NCBI RefSeq assembly: GCF_003533305.1
Contig: NZ_DOEH01000015.1
Span: forward strand, 1-64,000
Direction: 5' to 3'
DNA from: Providencia sp.
GTDB taxonomy: Bacteria; Pseudomonadota; Gammaproteobacteria; Enterobacterales; Enterobacteriaceae
DNA length: 64,000 nucleotides
The notes under the pieces were generated by a model. The model did not search any database. It was given only the letters and a program-made list of their open reading frames with translations, and was not told the DNA's origin. The stretch's first letter is position 1; every line of letters begins with the position of its first letter. Below are positions 7,900-16,087 of this stretch, in pieces. The translations under genes were made by a program, and so were the position numbers.

Positions 7900-9273
7900 T
7901 TAAGGTAAGTCAATAATAAAACCAATACCTTTATTTTCTATTCCATCAGATACTCGAATAACAGCCCCAATTTTACCCGCTAAGTTTTGTGCGATTGATA
8001 AACCTAATCCGCTACCTATTTCTGTCGTACCGGGAACACGATAGAAACGAGAAAAAATATGCTGACGATTATCGAGAGGAATACCGCGGCCATTATCTTG
8101 AACACTAATAATCGCACCAAAGGGTGAAAGATCTTTTAGTGTTATTTTTATTTTTGCATTCTCATGATTATATTTAATGGCATTTTCGAGTAAATTAGTG
8201 AAGATATTAGTTAGTGCGAGTTTATCTGAAACAATATAAAAAGAATCAGGGCTTTGTAACTCAACATCAATATTTTTATTGATGGCATGAGGGATATGAG
8301 AAGAAATGATATGGCTGATTAGCATCGGAAGGTCAATTTGTTCCGTGTGTAAGGGAAAGTCCTCTGCCTCTAAGCGTGCTAAATCTATGAGCTGATGTGA
8401 TAACGATGCAGCTCGATTAAGCGTTTGTTGCATATCATCAATGATTTCTTCTTTTTCTTTGGGATTATTAATTTGTATGAGTAAGTGCAATTGAGCAATC
8501 ACTGCCGCAATCGGGGTGCGTAATTCATGAGCCGCATCAGCCATAAAGCGTTTTTCTCGTTGATTAGTTGCATTCACTCTAGCCATTAAATTATTAATGG
8601 CTTCGATAATTGGGCGTATTTCTTTATATTGTTCTTTGATTTCAATAGGCGTTAAGTTACCAGGTTGGCGAGTCGAAATTATTCTTGCAGATTGTCGCAA
8701 TGGTTGCGAGCTAAAGTAAGCTGCGAACAGTATCGCGATAAGCATTCCGCCTAAAACCAGGGCTAGTGGGATCGCCGTTCCCCCAGCAGGACTACCTAAT
8801 AGTGTGGTACGTTCAGCTTGTGACTCTGCAATTAAAACCTCAAATGTATTTGCTTCATTCCACGCTGAGGTAAAATGCCAATCTTTATGTAAGTCTGTTA
8901 ATTCTTCTATAGTTTTTAGCGAAGGAACCTTTAATTTTTCACTATTTCGATATAAAACATTTCCTAGTTTATCTCTAACAACAACGAAGGGGCGATAACT
9001 AATACCTTCTTCACTTTCTATTGCATCGGTATACATTTTTTGCAGGGAATCTGCTACTTCATTGAAATATTTTGGGTTATCTGAAACGACCCCAAGGGTT
9101 CTAGCAAAACCTTGAGTGATTACTTGTTGTTGTTTATTGAATTCATTATATATGGACGGCCAGTAGGAATACTGAAGCCAAATAAGGAGTAATATCCATA
9201 GAAAAAGGACAGAGCAAATTTGTAAACCAAAGGTGTAAATAAAAAGAGATTTAATTTTCACTAGGCTGCGCAT
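7900..9273 (-). CDS. Sensor histidine kinase, QseC/PmrB-like
   Basis: A 457-residue membrane sensor. A first membrane segment lies at about residues 12-34, a periplasmic domain of about 130 residues follows, and a second membrane segment lies near 168-188. A HAMP-like linker leads to a HisKA domain with phospho-acceptor His249 in ADAAHELRTP. The ATPase domain has the N box (NLLENAIKYN), G1 (DNGRGIP) and G2 (GSGLGLSI). It overlaps the regulator gene by 23 bases, so the two are co-translated. The family senses envelope or chemical stress, but the periplasmic domain is not one I can match to a ligand. QseC and PmrB are the nearest named relatives. Confidence 0.88.
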   Translation of the reverse strand: MRSLVKIKSLFIYTFGLQICSVLFLWILLLIWLQYSYWPSIYNEFNKQQQVITQGFARTLGVVSDNPKYFNEVADSLQKMYTDAIESEEGISYRPFVVVRDKLGNVLYRNSEKLKVPSLKTIEELTDLHKDWHFTSAWNEANTFEVLIAESQAERTTLLGSPAGGTAIPLALVLGGMLIAILFAAYFSSQPLRQSARIISTRQPGNLTPIEIKEQYKEIRPIIEAINNLMARVNATNQREKRFMADAAHELRTPIAAVIAQLHLLIQINNPKEKEEIIDDMQQTLNRAASLSHQLIDLARLEAEDFPLHTEQIDLPMLISHIISSHIPHAINKNIDVELQSPDSFYIVSDKLALTNIFTNLLENAIKYNHENAKIKITLKDLSPFGAIISVQDNGRGIPLDNRQHIFSRFYRVPGTTEIGSGLGLSIAQNLAGKIGAVIRVSDGIENKGIGFIIDLP

Positions 9274-9928
9274 CTTTTTTTAATAAGTAACCTATGCCAC
9301 GTATAGTAATTATTCTGTCTTTACCAATTTTGCGGCGTAAATTATGAATGTGTACTTCAAGAGAATTGCTCTCTATTTTATCATCTAGACCAAACAGGCG
9401 TTGCTCTAAATCAGCTTTACGGACAACATTATCTGCATTTTTAATTAACTCAAAAAGTAGTAAATATTCTTTACCTGATAATAATAAAAGCTGTTCATTT
9501 AGTGTGACCTGATGATTAATAGGATTTAACTGTAGGTTATCTAGTTGCCATATTTCAGAGGAAAAACCGGCGATGCGACGACTGACAGCTTTGACTCTTG
9601 AAATAAGCTCAGGCATGGCAAAAGGCTTAGTGAGAAAATCATCTGCACCAGAATCGAGGCTTGAGACAAGGTTGTCCATTTGATTACGTGCAGTTAAAAT
9701 AATGATAGGGATCGCTTCACCTGCATGCCGCCAAGCCACTAATTCATCATGACCATCGCCATCAGGTAAGCCCAAGTCTAATAACATTAAATCAAAATTA
9801 CGGTTTTTTAATTGAAGTTTTGCATCTGTAAGCAAACGAACCCAACATGGATTAAAACCGGCTAATTCAAGTCCTCGACACAACGCTTTCCCTAATTGGA
9901 GATCGTCTTCGACTAATAGGATATTCAT
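9251..9928 (-). CDS. OmpR-family response regulator, QseB/PmrA-like
   Basis: 225 residues. The receiver domain has the acidic pair near residues 8-9, phospho-acceptor Asp51 in LLLDLGLPDGDG, Thr79 in ILTAR and Lys101. The C-terminal winged helix ends NSLEVHIHNLRRKIGKDRIITIRGIGYLL, the pattern of PmrA and QseB. It is the first gene of the two-component operon and faces away from the small membrane protein and mipA-like genes. A PmrA/QseB-like direct repeat lies in the shared intergenic region, so self-regulation and control of the divergent genes are likely. Confidence 0.9.
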   Translation of the reverse strand: MNILLVEDDLQLGKALCRGLELAGFNPCWVRLLTDAKLQLKNRNFDLMLLDLGLPDGDGHDELVAWRHAGEAIPIIILTARNQMDNLVSSLDSGADDFLTKPFAMPELISRVKAVSRRIAGFSSEIWQLDNLQLNPINHQVTLNEQLLLLSGKEYLLLFELIKNADNVVRKADLEQRLFGLDDKIESNSLEVHIHNLRRKIGKDRIITIRGIGYLLKKDAQPSEN

Positions 9929-10003
9929 TTTATCACCTCTGCTTCGCAGTATAAGCAGTCAACCAATACTCGACAATAAGGCAATGACTTATTTTGAAGT
10001 AAT

Positions 10004-10020
10004 TTTAAGTATTTCTTAAT
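10004..10020 (+). promoter_or_regulatory. PmrA/QseB-like direct-repeat operator
   Basis: TTTAAG-TATTT-CTTAAT fits the PmrA/QseB pattern (C/T)TTAA(G/T)-N5-(C/T)TTAA(G/T). It sits between the response-regulator gene (start 9928) and the divergent small-protein/mipA pair (start 10102), the place expected for a binding site of this regulator. Confidence 0.55.
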
Positions 10021-10101
10021 ATTGGGTTAACCATTTATTAAGGTACAAAAAATTAATCAGATTACTATCCTCGTATATCTCTAAAAATAAGAGCATTGGC
10101 G

Positions 10102-10344
10102 ATGAAATACACTTTCATAGAAGTGCCTATATACGCAATTGTTATTTTTATTGCTCTGATGTTTATAGGAAAAAATTTTAGTAAAACTCACCACACCAAT
10201 TTTTATAATGTGAAGGTAAGTGAAGTTAGAACTTGCATTGGAATAGATAAATGCATTCCAAATGTTCACATATCTTTAGATAGAAAAAACACATTCAGTC
10301 CAATAAAGAAAATTAAAGTTTTTATTAGGCAAAAAATTTATTAA
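10102..10344 (+). CDS. Small single-span membrane protein, unknown function
   Basis: 80 residues from ATG (an in-frame TTG lies at 10096). Residues 5-24 form one hydrophobic segment (FIEVPIYAIVIFIALMFIG). A polar, Lys-rich tail of about 55 residues follows, with two cysteines (CIGIDKC). The likely layout is an inner-membrane anchor with a periplasmic tail. I do not recognise a family. It lies 32 bases upstream of the mipA-like gene in the same direction with no terminator between, so co-transcription is probable. A weak GAG ribosome-binding site lies about ten bases upstream. It may belong to the envelope module of the neighbouring two-component system. Confidence 0.5.
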   Translation: MKYTFIEVPIYAIVIFIALMFIGKNFSKTHHTNFYNVKVSEVRTCIGIDKCIPNVHISLDRKNTFSPIKKIKVFIRQKIY

Positions 10345-10375
10345 TAAAAAGAGCGTAAACTTTAACATGAGCGAA

Positions 10376-11175
10376 ATGAAACGCGTATTCACATTAGTGC
10401 TTTGTGCCTTTGTGCATTGCCGTGTAGCTATACTGTGGCTAATGAAAATATATTTATTATTGGCACGGGTATGAATATTGCCCCTGTTTATGAAGGCTCT
10501 AAAAAGTATCAAGTTGAGCCAAGTCTTGAAGCGAGTTATGCATATGCAACTGATAATTACGGTGTTTTTAGTTTAAGCGTAGATGGTGCTGCATGGGCTG
10601 TTGGGCTCACTGATAATTTTACATTTGCGACCTCTGTTGGCTATGATGATGGTCGTGATGAAGATATAGGCGTTTTAGGTCATAAAAATAAAGACTTAAA
10701 AGGTATGGGGAAATTAGACGGTTCTGTTCTTGTTGGATTTGATCTCTATTATACATTGAGTGATTATCAATTATACATAATGACAGATATTGCCACTAAA
10801 GATCGCAAATATGGTGGGCGTCAGATAGGTAGAGCTGTTACTGTTGAATTAGGCGCAAATACGCAATATGAGATTAATCAAGATTGGAACATAGAATATA
10901 ATCTAGCTACAGTTTGGGGAAATAAAGCCCACAATCAAGCCTATTTTGGTGTTTCTAAACAACAAGCGAGTAAATCAAAGTTTGCAGAATATGATGCGGG
11001 AAGTAGCTTTAAAGATGTGCATGGTTCAGCAATTTTAAACTATAAAGTAGATAAAAACCTTTCTTTATATTCAGGTATAGGGGCTTACTATTTAGTGGGG
11101 GATGCCAGTAAAAGTACGCTTACTGAGCAACGTTCAGGTTTTGTTGGTTTAGCGGGAATTAGATACACGTTTTAG
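10376..11175 (+). pseudogene. MipA/OmpV-family outer-membrane protein, signal peptide out of frame
   Basis: From about 10402 the frame encodes a 240-250-residue beta-barrel of the MipA/OmpV family. It has the N-terminal motif MNIAPVYEGSKKYQVEPS, alternating strands and a C-terminal aromatic GIRYTF. No proper start precedes it in frame. A signal-peptide start (ATG AAA CGC GTA..., 10376) lies in another frame. Between them is an exact 8-bp tandem duplication, CTTTGTGC twice (10400-10415). With one copy removed the reading becomes MKRVFTLVLCALPCSYTVA followed by NENIF, a normal signal peptide and cleavage site. As written the gene is off, or at best translated from TTG without an export signal. 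MipA relatives bind MltA or act as envelope-stress porins. Confidence 0.8.
10400..10415. repeat. Exact 8-bp tandem duplication in the mipA-like signal sequence
   Basis: Two adjacent copies of CTTTGTGC. Loss of one copy restores the reading frame between the signal peptide and the mature protein. It could be a slipped-strand event in this isolate or a reversible switch. Confidence 0.9.
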
Positions 11176-11287
11176 TTTGTAATTTTTATTTTCGAACAAT
11201 GATAAATGAAAGAAAAATAATAGAGAAAAGGAATGCTGTACACTATTTTTCAGTAAAATAGCCTATCAGCCATTCCTTTAATTTTTA

Positions 11288-11545
11288 TCACTCTACAGAT
11301 TCTTCAGGTAACCAGCCATCGTCCATCCAAATTTCTTCAAGTATTTCTTCTATTCTAATTTTGTCTTCCGCAATCTTAGTTCCTGAGATATTAATACTCT
11401 GTTGCGTACTTAAACCAACTCGAGTGACCATATCAGGATACTGTGTTTGTAGTTTGCGTAAAATCTCAGATTCAAGTGCATGTAGAACATTGTTATCTGG
11501 TTTTTGTTTTGAATTTTTATCAAATAATACTTCAATGCGTAACAT
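11288..11545 (-). CDS. DinI-like SOS-response protein
   Basis: 85 residues starting MLRIEVLFDKNSK, with GTKIAEDKIRIEEILEEIWMDDGWLPEE at the C-terminus. This is the layout of the DinI family (E. coli DinI, 81 residues), which binds RecA filaments and tunes LexA/UmuD cleavage. The start at 11545 has a GAGG ribosome-binding site five bases upstream; the frame continues further upstream but that part is AT-rich and contains the operator. A near-consensus LexA box lies 16 bases upstream of the start, so SOS control is very likely. It stands alone, convergent with the mipA-like gene. Confidence 0.85.
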   Translation of the reverse strand: MLRIEVLFDKNSKQKPDNNVLHALESEILRKLQTQYPDMVTRVGLSTQQSINISGTKIAEDKIRIEEILEEIWMDDGWLPEESVE

Positions 11546-11560
11546 AGTAGCCTCGCTTAA

Positions 11561-11580
11561 GACTGTATTAATATACAGTA
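11561..11580 (-). promoter_or_regulatory. LexA (SOS) box
   Basis: The minus strand reads TACTGTATATTAATACAGTC, a match to the LexA consensus TACTGTATATATATACAGTA with intact CTGT and ACAG ends. It lies just upstream of the DinI-like gene. Confidence 0.9.
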
Positions 11581-11807
11581 TATTTAAATGGATGAAGAAT
11601 AAAGTCAATATCAGAAAGAAAATATTTTTGTTATTGCTAACAGAATAAAACAAAATGCAAAAAACATAAGTCTTATATATTAATAAAAACAATGAATTAG
11701 CTTTTTTTATGAGGGCTAAGATGAAATATAACTCATTGCCTATAGGCTGAAAATAAGTATGCTAAGGAGTCTGTTTTTATTCAAATAATGATGAGATTTA
11801 AAATCTA

Positions 11808-12341
11808 ATGCTAATAGTAAAACGCATAACTCGAGATGATTTTGGAAAAATTAACGATGTTAATAAGCTTTATGACAGTGCATTTCCACGTTATGAGCAA
11901 AGAAGCTATCAAGGAAGAGTAAGCATCTTAGGGCATGATGATTATCATCTCTATTATTTCACTGATAATGAGATTTTTGTTGGATTTATTGGCAGTTGGA
12001 AAATAAATGATTATTTTTATGTTGAGCATTTAGCAATATCGCCAACATTGCGGGGGCAGGGTTACGGTCAAGTAGTGCTAAAACAGTTTTGTACTGAAGT
12101 AAATAATGTAATTTTAGAGATTGATCCAGTTATTGATGAGGTGAGTCAAAAAAGACTATCGTTTTACCAGCATTGTGGCTTTAAGCAAAATAGCTATCAA
12201 CATACTCATCCAAGCTATTATCCTGAAAATGAACCCCATAAACTTGAAGTGTTAACATTTCCAACTGAAATCGATCGAGAAAGCTATCATCTATTTAGTG
12301 AAAAATTAAAAACTGTGGTAATGAGCCCTTCATTGCTTTAA
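11808..12341 (+). CDS. GNAT-family N-acetyltransferase
   Basis: 177 residues. Beta strands with FVGFIGSWKINDYFYVEHLAIS are followed by the acetyl-CoA pyrophosphate loop RGQGYGQ (about residues 83-89) and FYQHCGFKQNSYQHTH, the usual late GNAT elements. Such enzymes transfer acetyl groups to amines of small molecules or proteins. The substrate cannot be told from the sequence. It is a single gene, convergent with a second, unrelated GNAT gene at 12375. Confidence 0.8.
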   Translation: MLIVKRITRDDFGKINDVNKLYDSAFPRYEQRSYQGRVSILGHDDYHLYYFTDNEIFVGFIGSWKINDYFYVEHLAISPTLRGQGYGQVVLKQFCTEVNNVILEIDPVIDEVSQKRLSFYQHCGFKQNSYQHTHPSYYPENEPHKLEVLTFPTEIDRESYHLFSEKLKTVVMSPSLL

Positions 12342-12374
12342 TTTTTATGAGGTTGATTTATCAGCAAATTTATT

Positions 12375-12818
12375 TTAGGGATTATAGCAGTAGATAAGTT
12401 CAGGGTCATTTTTATCGAGATTTTCAATGACTCCACTGGTAATAAATCCCGTTTGAGTAAGTAATTTTTGGGTGGCGACGTTTGATTGATTAGTAGACGT
12501 AAATAGTTTTGGTGTTTTACGTAATTGCTTGAAATTTTCAATCAATGTTAACGCCAAACCTTGGCGGCGATATTGTTGGTCTACCATTAATAGTTCAATA
12601 AAATTCTGACCAAAAAAGTGGGAATGAAAAATGCCATAAGCGACAATGGTGTCACTTATTTCGATCAGGTAAGCGTTATCTTGAGTCACCCATTGTATAA
12701 TTTCTTGATAGCGTTCACTTGAATTGACACTATCAATACGGCATAAAGCTAGGATATCGTTTTGATTCGCAAGTCTAAAAATAGGACTATATCCTTTGTT
12801 TGAATTTTGATTCATCAT
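12375..12818 (-). CDS. GNAT-family N-acetyltransferase
   Basis: 147 residues. The core is NFIELLMVDQQYRRQGLALTLIENF, with the acetyl-CoA loop YRRQGLA, followed by NVATQKLLTQTGFITSG typical of GNAT motif B. Substrate unknown. It is a monocistronic minus-strand gene. Two ATG codons are adjacent at the start and no strong ribosome-binding site is visible, so the exact start is uncertain by one codon. Confidence 0.75.
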   Translation of the reverse strand: MMNQNSNKGYSPIFRLANQNDILALCRIDSVNSSERYQEIIQWVTQDNAYLIEISDTIVAYGIFHSHFFGQNFIELLMVDQQYRRQGLALTLIENFKQLRKTPKLFTSTNQSNVATQKLLTQTGFITSGVIENLDKNDPELIYCYNP

Positions 12819-12935
12819 TATATGAGTAGTCAGTTATAAATATTTAGTTATCACTATAAAGTAGTATAAATTGAAAAACTAAAGAGTGACAGTCGTGTTA
12901 ATAGCTAATTAAAACTCAAAGTGAGATAGATAAAA

Positions 12936-13535
12936 ATGCCCGATTTAATTGAAAGTAAAGAGTATTTTGAAGAAAGTTTTAAAAAACTTGAAATGGGTGA
13001 AAGTCGCTTAGTTGAAACCGTATTTGAAAAGTGTGAATTTATTCAATGTGATTTTTCATCAGCAAGTTTCACTAGCTGTAAGTTTATTGATTGCTTATTT
13101 GATAGATGTAATCTGAGTCTGGTCGCGCTTGCAAATACTCGTTTGTCTAATATTGAATTTTTAGGTTGTAAACTGGTTGGTATTGATTGGACTAAAGCTT
13201 ATTGGCCACGCTTTGATTTTTATTCTCAGCTCAATTTTAAAGATTGTATTTTAAGTGGTGGGAGCTTTTTTGCATTAAAACTCCACGAGTCCACTTTTGA
13301 GGATTGCCGTTTACATGATGTTGATTTTAGAAATACGGAGCTAAATAAATCCGTCATAACAGGGTCTGATTTATCAAATAGCTTATTTATGCAGACAAAC
13401 CTAGAGTCTGTTGATTTTACTGATTCGTACTCGTTTAACATTGATATTCGCCAAAACAAACTCTCAAAAGCAAAGTTTTCACAACTCGAAGCTTTGGCTT
13501 TATTACGAAGTTTAGATATTTTGCTGGTGGACTAA
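12936..13535 (+). CDS. Pentapeptide-repeat protein (McbG/Qnr-like fold)
   Basis: 199 residues made largely of A(D/N)LxX-like pentapeptides, for example CEFIQCDFSSASFTSCKFIDC and DVDFRNTELNKSVITGSDLSN. These fold as a right-handed quadrilateral beta-helix. A non-repeat break near residues 88-100 (TKAYWPRFDF) separates two helical blocks, as in McbG and Qnr. Such proteins can mimic DNA and protect gyrase, but most chromosomal members have no known role. Overall similarity to known Qnr proteins seems low by eye, so a resistance function should not be assumed. Confidence 0.75.
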   Translation: MPDLIESKEYFEESFKKLEMGESRLVETVFEKCEFIQCDFSSASFTSCKFIDCLFDRCNLSLVALANTRLSNIEFLGCKLVGIDWTKAYWPRFDFYSQLNFKDCILSGGSFFALKLHESTFEDCRLHDVDFRNTELNKSVITGSDLSNSLFMQTNLESVDFTDSYSFNIDIRQNKLSKAKFSQLEALALLRSLDILLVD

Positions 13536-13825
13536 TAACCAAGCCGATGTTTTTTTAGGCATAATATGCATTATTTTGAGGTTTTTAATGGAAAATACAA
13601 ATTAAACTGAAAATAGGGTTGCCAGAAGATGAGTAATATGAGTAAATAGCGTCATCGGTTTGGAAGTACAGACCTATTTATGATAGTCGAGTTTAAAGAA
13701 GTTCACCATTTAGTTATCCATGATACCTATCAAGTGCGAATTCCTTCTAATTAGTACCATAAGTAATAAATCGAACTCAAACCAAATATGCCTATGGCAA
13801 TCAATTAAAATTTAAAGGAAATCCT

Positions 13826-14038
13826 ATGTCTAATACAATGACTGGTACAGTAAAATGGTTTAACGATGATAAAGGTTTTGGTTTTATCACTCCTAAAGAT
13901 GGCAGCAAAGATGTGTTCGTTCACTTCTCAGCAATCCAAAGCGAAAGCTTCAAATCTTTAGCTGAAGGCCAATCAGTTTCATTCTCAATCGAGAATGGCG
14001 CAAAAGGCCCAGCTGCAGCTAACGTTGTAGCTATCTAA
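13826..14038 (+). CDS. cspE: Cold-shock RNA chaperone, CspC/CspE type
   Basis: 70 residues, a single cold-shock domain with RNP1 (KGFGFITP) and RNP2 (VFVHFSAI). It binds single-stranded RNA and DNA and melts secondary structure. Sequence is nearer to CspC/CspE than to CspA, but the paralogue cannot be fixed without an alignment. A ribosome-binding site AAAGGAAA precedes the ATG. The 290 bases upstream hold no gene and may include a long structured leader, as is common for csp genes. A strong terminator follows. Confidence 0.88.
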   Translation: MSNTMTGTVKWFNDDKGFGFITPKDGSKDVFVHFSAIQSESFKSLAEGQSVSFSIENGAKGPAAANVVAI

Positions 14039-14069
14039 TAGTTTTCTAACTATAGATCAGAATTTAAAG

Positions 14070-14095
14070 ACCTCACTTCGGTGAGGTTTTTTTTT
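14070..14095 (+). terminator. Terminator of the csp gene
   Basis: CCTCAC-TTCG-GTGAGG stem with a UUCG tetraloop followed by nine T residues. Confidence 0.92.
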
Positions 14096-14172
14096 ACTTA
14101 TTATTTAACTATAACGTGAAATATTTCGAGAATACTGAATATAAAGAGTAAAAATTTTCGAGTTAATTTCCC

Positions 14173-14198
14173 CTTGAAATTTTAAATACGATCATTAT
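14173..14198 (+). promoter_or_regulatory. Possible sigma32 promoter for the Hsp20 gene
   Basis: A perfect heat-shock -35 (CTTGAAA, 14173-14179) is followed after 13 bases by CATTAT, a partial match to the sigma32 -10 (CCCATnT). It would give a leader of about 200 bases before the Hsp20 ATG. The rest of the 14096-14407 gap holds only a repeated ATCTGTATAAC stretch and no gene. Confidence 0.4.
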
Positions 14199-14407
14199 AT
14201 TTATGACTGTCCTGAGTAGGACATTAGTAATTTCATTTGCTAGGTGTAGATAATTTATTCTGACAATTTTTTATAAAAAATAATTATTGAGGGTTGAAAA
14301 ATAGTAATAAAGCCTTATCTGTATAACGAAGCTATTGGTATAAAGTATTTATCTGTATAACTCATTAATATTTAACCTACTATTCAATTAATACTGAAGG
14401 AGGAGTT

Positions 14408-14866
14408 ATGGCTCATATTAAACCTTTTTCATTATTTCCAGTAATTTCAGATAATGTGTTGTCAAATCGTGTTGATCAAATTGAACGTTTGTTTAGTCAG
14501 TTAACAGGAAGTAAACCTATTTCATCTCCTATTCAGACTTATAATTTGAAGCAGGTGGATGACAATCATTATGAATTAATTGTCAGTGTCCCAGGATATC
14601 AAGAAAGTGATTTAGCTGTTTCATTAAAAGAAGGTCGTTTATTTGTTGAAGGAAGAAAAGAAGAAAAAACGAAAGACGAAAACGAAAAATGGATCCATCG
14701 TGGGATAACTCAAGGTCAATTTACTTTGCAGTTTGACCTAGGTAAGAATGTTAAAATCGAAAAAGCTAGTCTATCAAGTGGGCTTTTGACTGTAAGTATT
14801 GAATATGAAGTACCTGAAGAAGAAAAACCGGTAATGATCGCGATTGAAAATAAAGATAAAAAATAA
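14408..14866 (+). CDS. Small heat-shock protein, Hsp20/IbpA family
   Basis: 152 residues. An N-terminal FSLFPVISDNVLSNRVDQIERLF segment precedes an alpha-crystallin domain, about residues 45-135, with YELIVSVPGY and the closing FDLGKNVKIEKASLSSGLLTVSI (the A-x-L-x-x-G-L/L-V pattern). Such proteins hold unfolded proteins for refolding by DnaK/ClpB. An extended ribosome-binding site (AAGGAGGAG) precedes the ATG, and a sigma32-like -35 is visible upstream. It is related to IbpA/IbpB but not clearly the orthologue of either. Confidence 0.85.
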   Translation: MAHIKPFSLFPVISDNVLSNRVDQIERLFSQLTGSKPISSPIQTYNLKQVDDNHYELIVSVPGYQESDLAVSLKEGRLFVEGRKEEKTKDENEKWIHRGITQGQFTLQFDLGKNVKIEKASLSSGLLTVSIEYEVPEEEKPVMIAIENKDKK

Positions 14867-14920
14867 TTCATTTTAGTTTATGGTCGTTTTAAAAGCGTAC
14901 ATAGTTAATAGTTAGATGAA

Positions 14921-14960
14921 AGAGCCACATAAGCATGATATCGATGCTATGTGGCTCTTT
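14921..14960. terminator. Bidirectional terminator between Hsp20 and DUF1345 genes
   Basis: Long inverted repeat AGAGCCACATA-AGCAT / ATGCT-ATGTGGCTCTTT between convergent genes, with short T stretches on each side. Confidence 0.8.
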
Positions 14961-14967
14961 GCTTTAA

Positions 14968-15645
14968 TTAAAATAAACTAGCTGAAATATTAATACATAG
15001 GCCTAATATAGCCATATTAAAAATAAATGAAATAATAGATTGTAGTAATACTGCTCGACGCATTGCTGTTGATGCAACTTCAATATCAGCTGTTTGTGAT
15101 GCAACCGCGATAGTGAAAGAAAAATACATGAAGTCAGAATAACTCGGCTCTGTTATTTTATCGGGAAATAATAACCAAGGCTTATCTTGTTCAGGATTAT
15201 TGTAATATAAATGAGCATAATGCATGGTAAAGCCTGTCGGCAACAATAACCATGAAGAAATTAAGGTAGATGCGGTTAAGAGATAAGGAAAGATTTTCTC
15301 AGTTTTAGTCAGGTCACTATGTCCGCCTAAACCAAAAAATAAGGCTAGTAAGCTTACACAACAGCCTGATATTAGAAAGAAGATAACCATTTTTGCACTT
15401 TCATCTTCTATTTTAGTCAGCTTTCTAATATCTTTTACATTCCGTTTGATAATTCGTTGAAATAAAAATAGTAAATAAACCCATGCAAATGCATTCCAAC
15501 TGATAATTAAATTTATTATTGTATTTTGATAACGAAAAAGTGCTAGAAATGTCACGATTGCAACCAGTAATGAAACCACAAACCGTGGCCGTGAATGAAA
15601 AGCATGTTGGATAATATGGGTGATACGAGTGGCGTAACGTAACAT
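14968..15645 (-). CDS. DUF1345-family inner-membrane protein
   Basis: 225 residues with about five membrane segments. It carries the DUF1345 signature region PSYSDFMYFSFTIAVASQTADIEV near residues 165-190, which resembles the pore-loop/selectivity region of channel-like proteins, and ends in a hydrophobic SIISFIFNMAILGLCINISA. The function of the family is unknown. It is monocistronic and convergent with the Hsp20 gene. The 15646-16087 gap behind it contains no gene that I can support. Confidence 0.75.
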   Translation of the reverse strand: MLRYATRITHIIQHAFHSRPRFVVSLLVAIVTFLALFRYQNTIINLIISWNAFAWVYLLFLFQRIIKRNVKDIRKLTKIEDESAKMVIFFLISGCCVSLLALFFGLGGHSDLTKTEKIFPYLLTASTLISSWLLLPTGFTMHYAHLYYNNPEQDKPWLLFPDKITEPSYSDFMYFSFTIAVASQTADIEVASTAMRRAVLLQSIISFIFNMAILGLCINISASLF

Positions 15646-16087
15646 GTCATATACCTTTCATAAGTCGCAATTAATCCTAAAACCTACAGTCATCTTACAT
15701 GAAAACTTCGTCTTTTGTTATAACACTACTAGCATCTTGGGTGAGAATATAGTTATAAAAATTGAATTTATGGCTGGGTATTACATGGGAGATAGAGTTT
15801 AAGATCATTGATTACGCTTATGCTATAGCAATAGGTAGAAAATTTTAATTATTAAAAGTTAAATATATTGTATTCGTTAGATTTCTTAGCGTTAGTAATT
15901 ATAAGTTAATAGCGAAAATATATTTATAATGATGAGAGCCGTTTAGTTTACGGATTTAATCTTTATTGATGAATATATTGATTCGAGTTGATAGGTGAGT
16001 GTTTCTAGTCGAATTTGTGATTAACTCAGCTTGTGATATATATCGATATTTTAATATAATTTATCCATCTTAGAAATGGAGCAAATA

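Noticed and set aside
12936..13535. Pentapeptide-repeat protein as a quinolone-resistance Qnr determinant
   Set aside because: Only the fold is shared; there is no close match to Qnr by eye, no mobile element nearby, and many chromosomal pentapeptide proteins have no resistance role.
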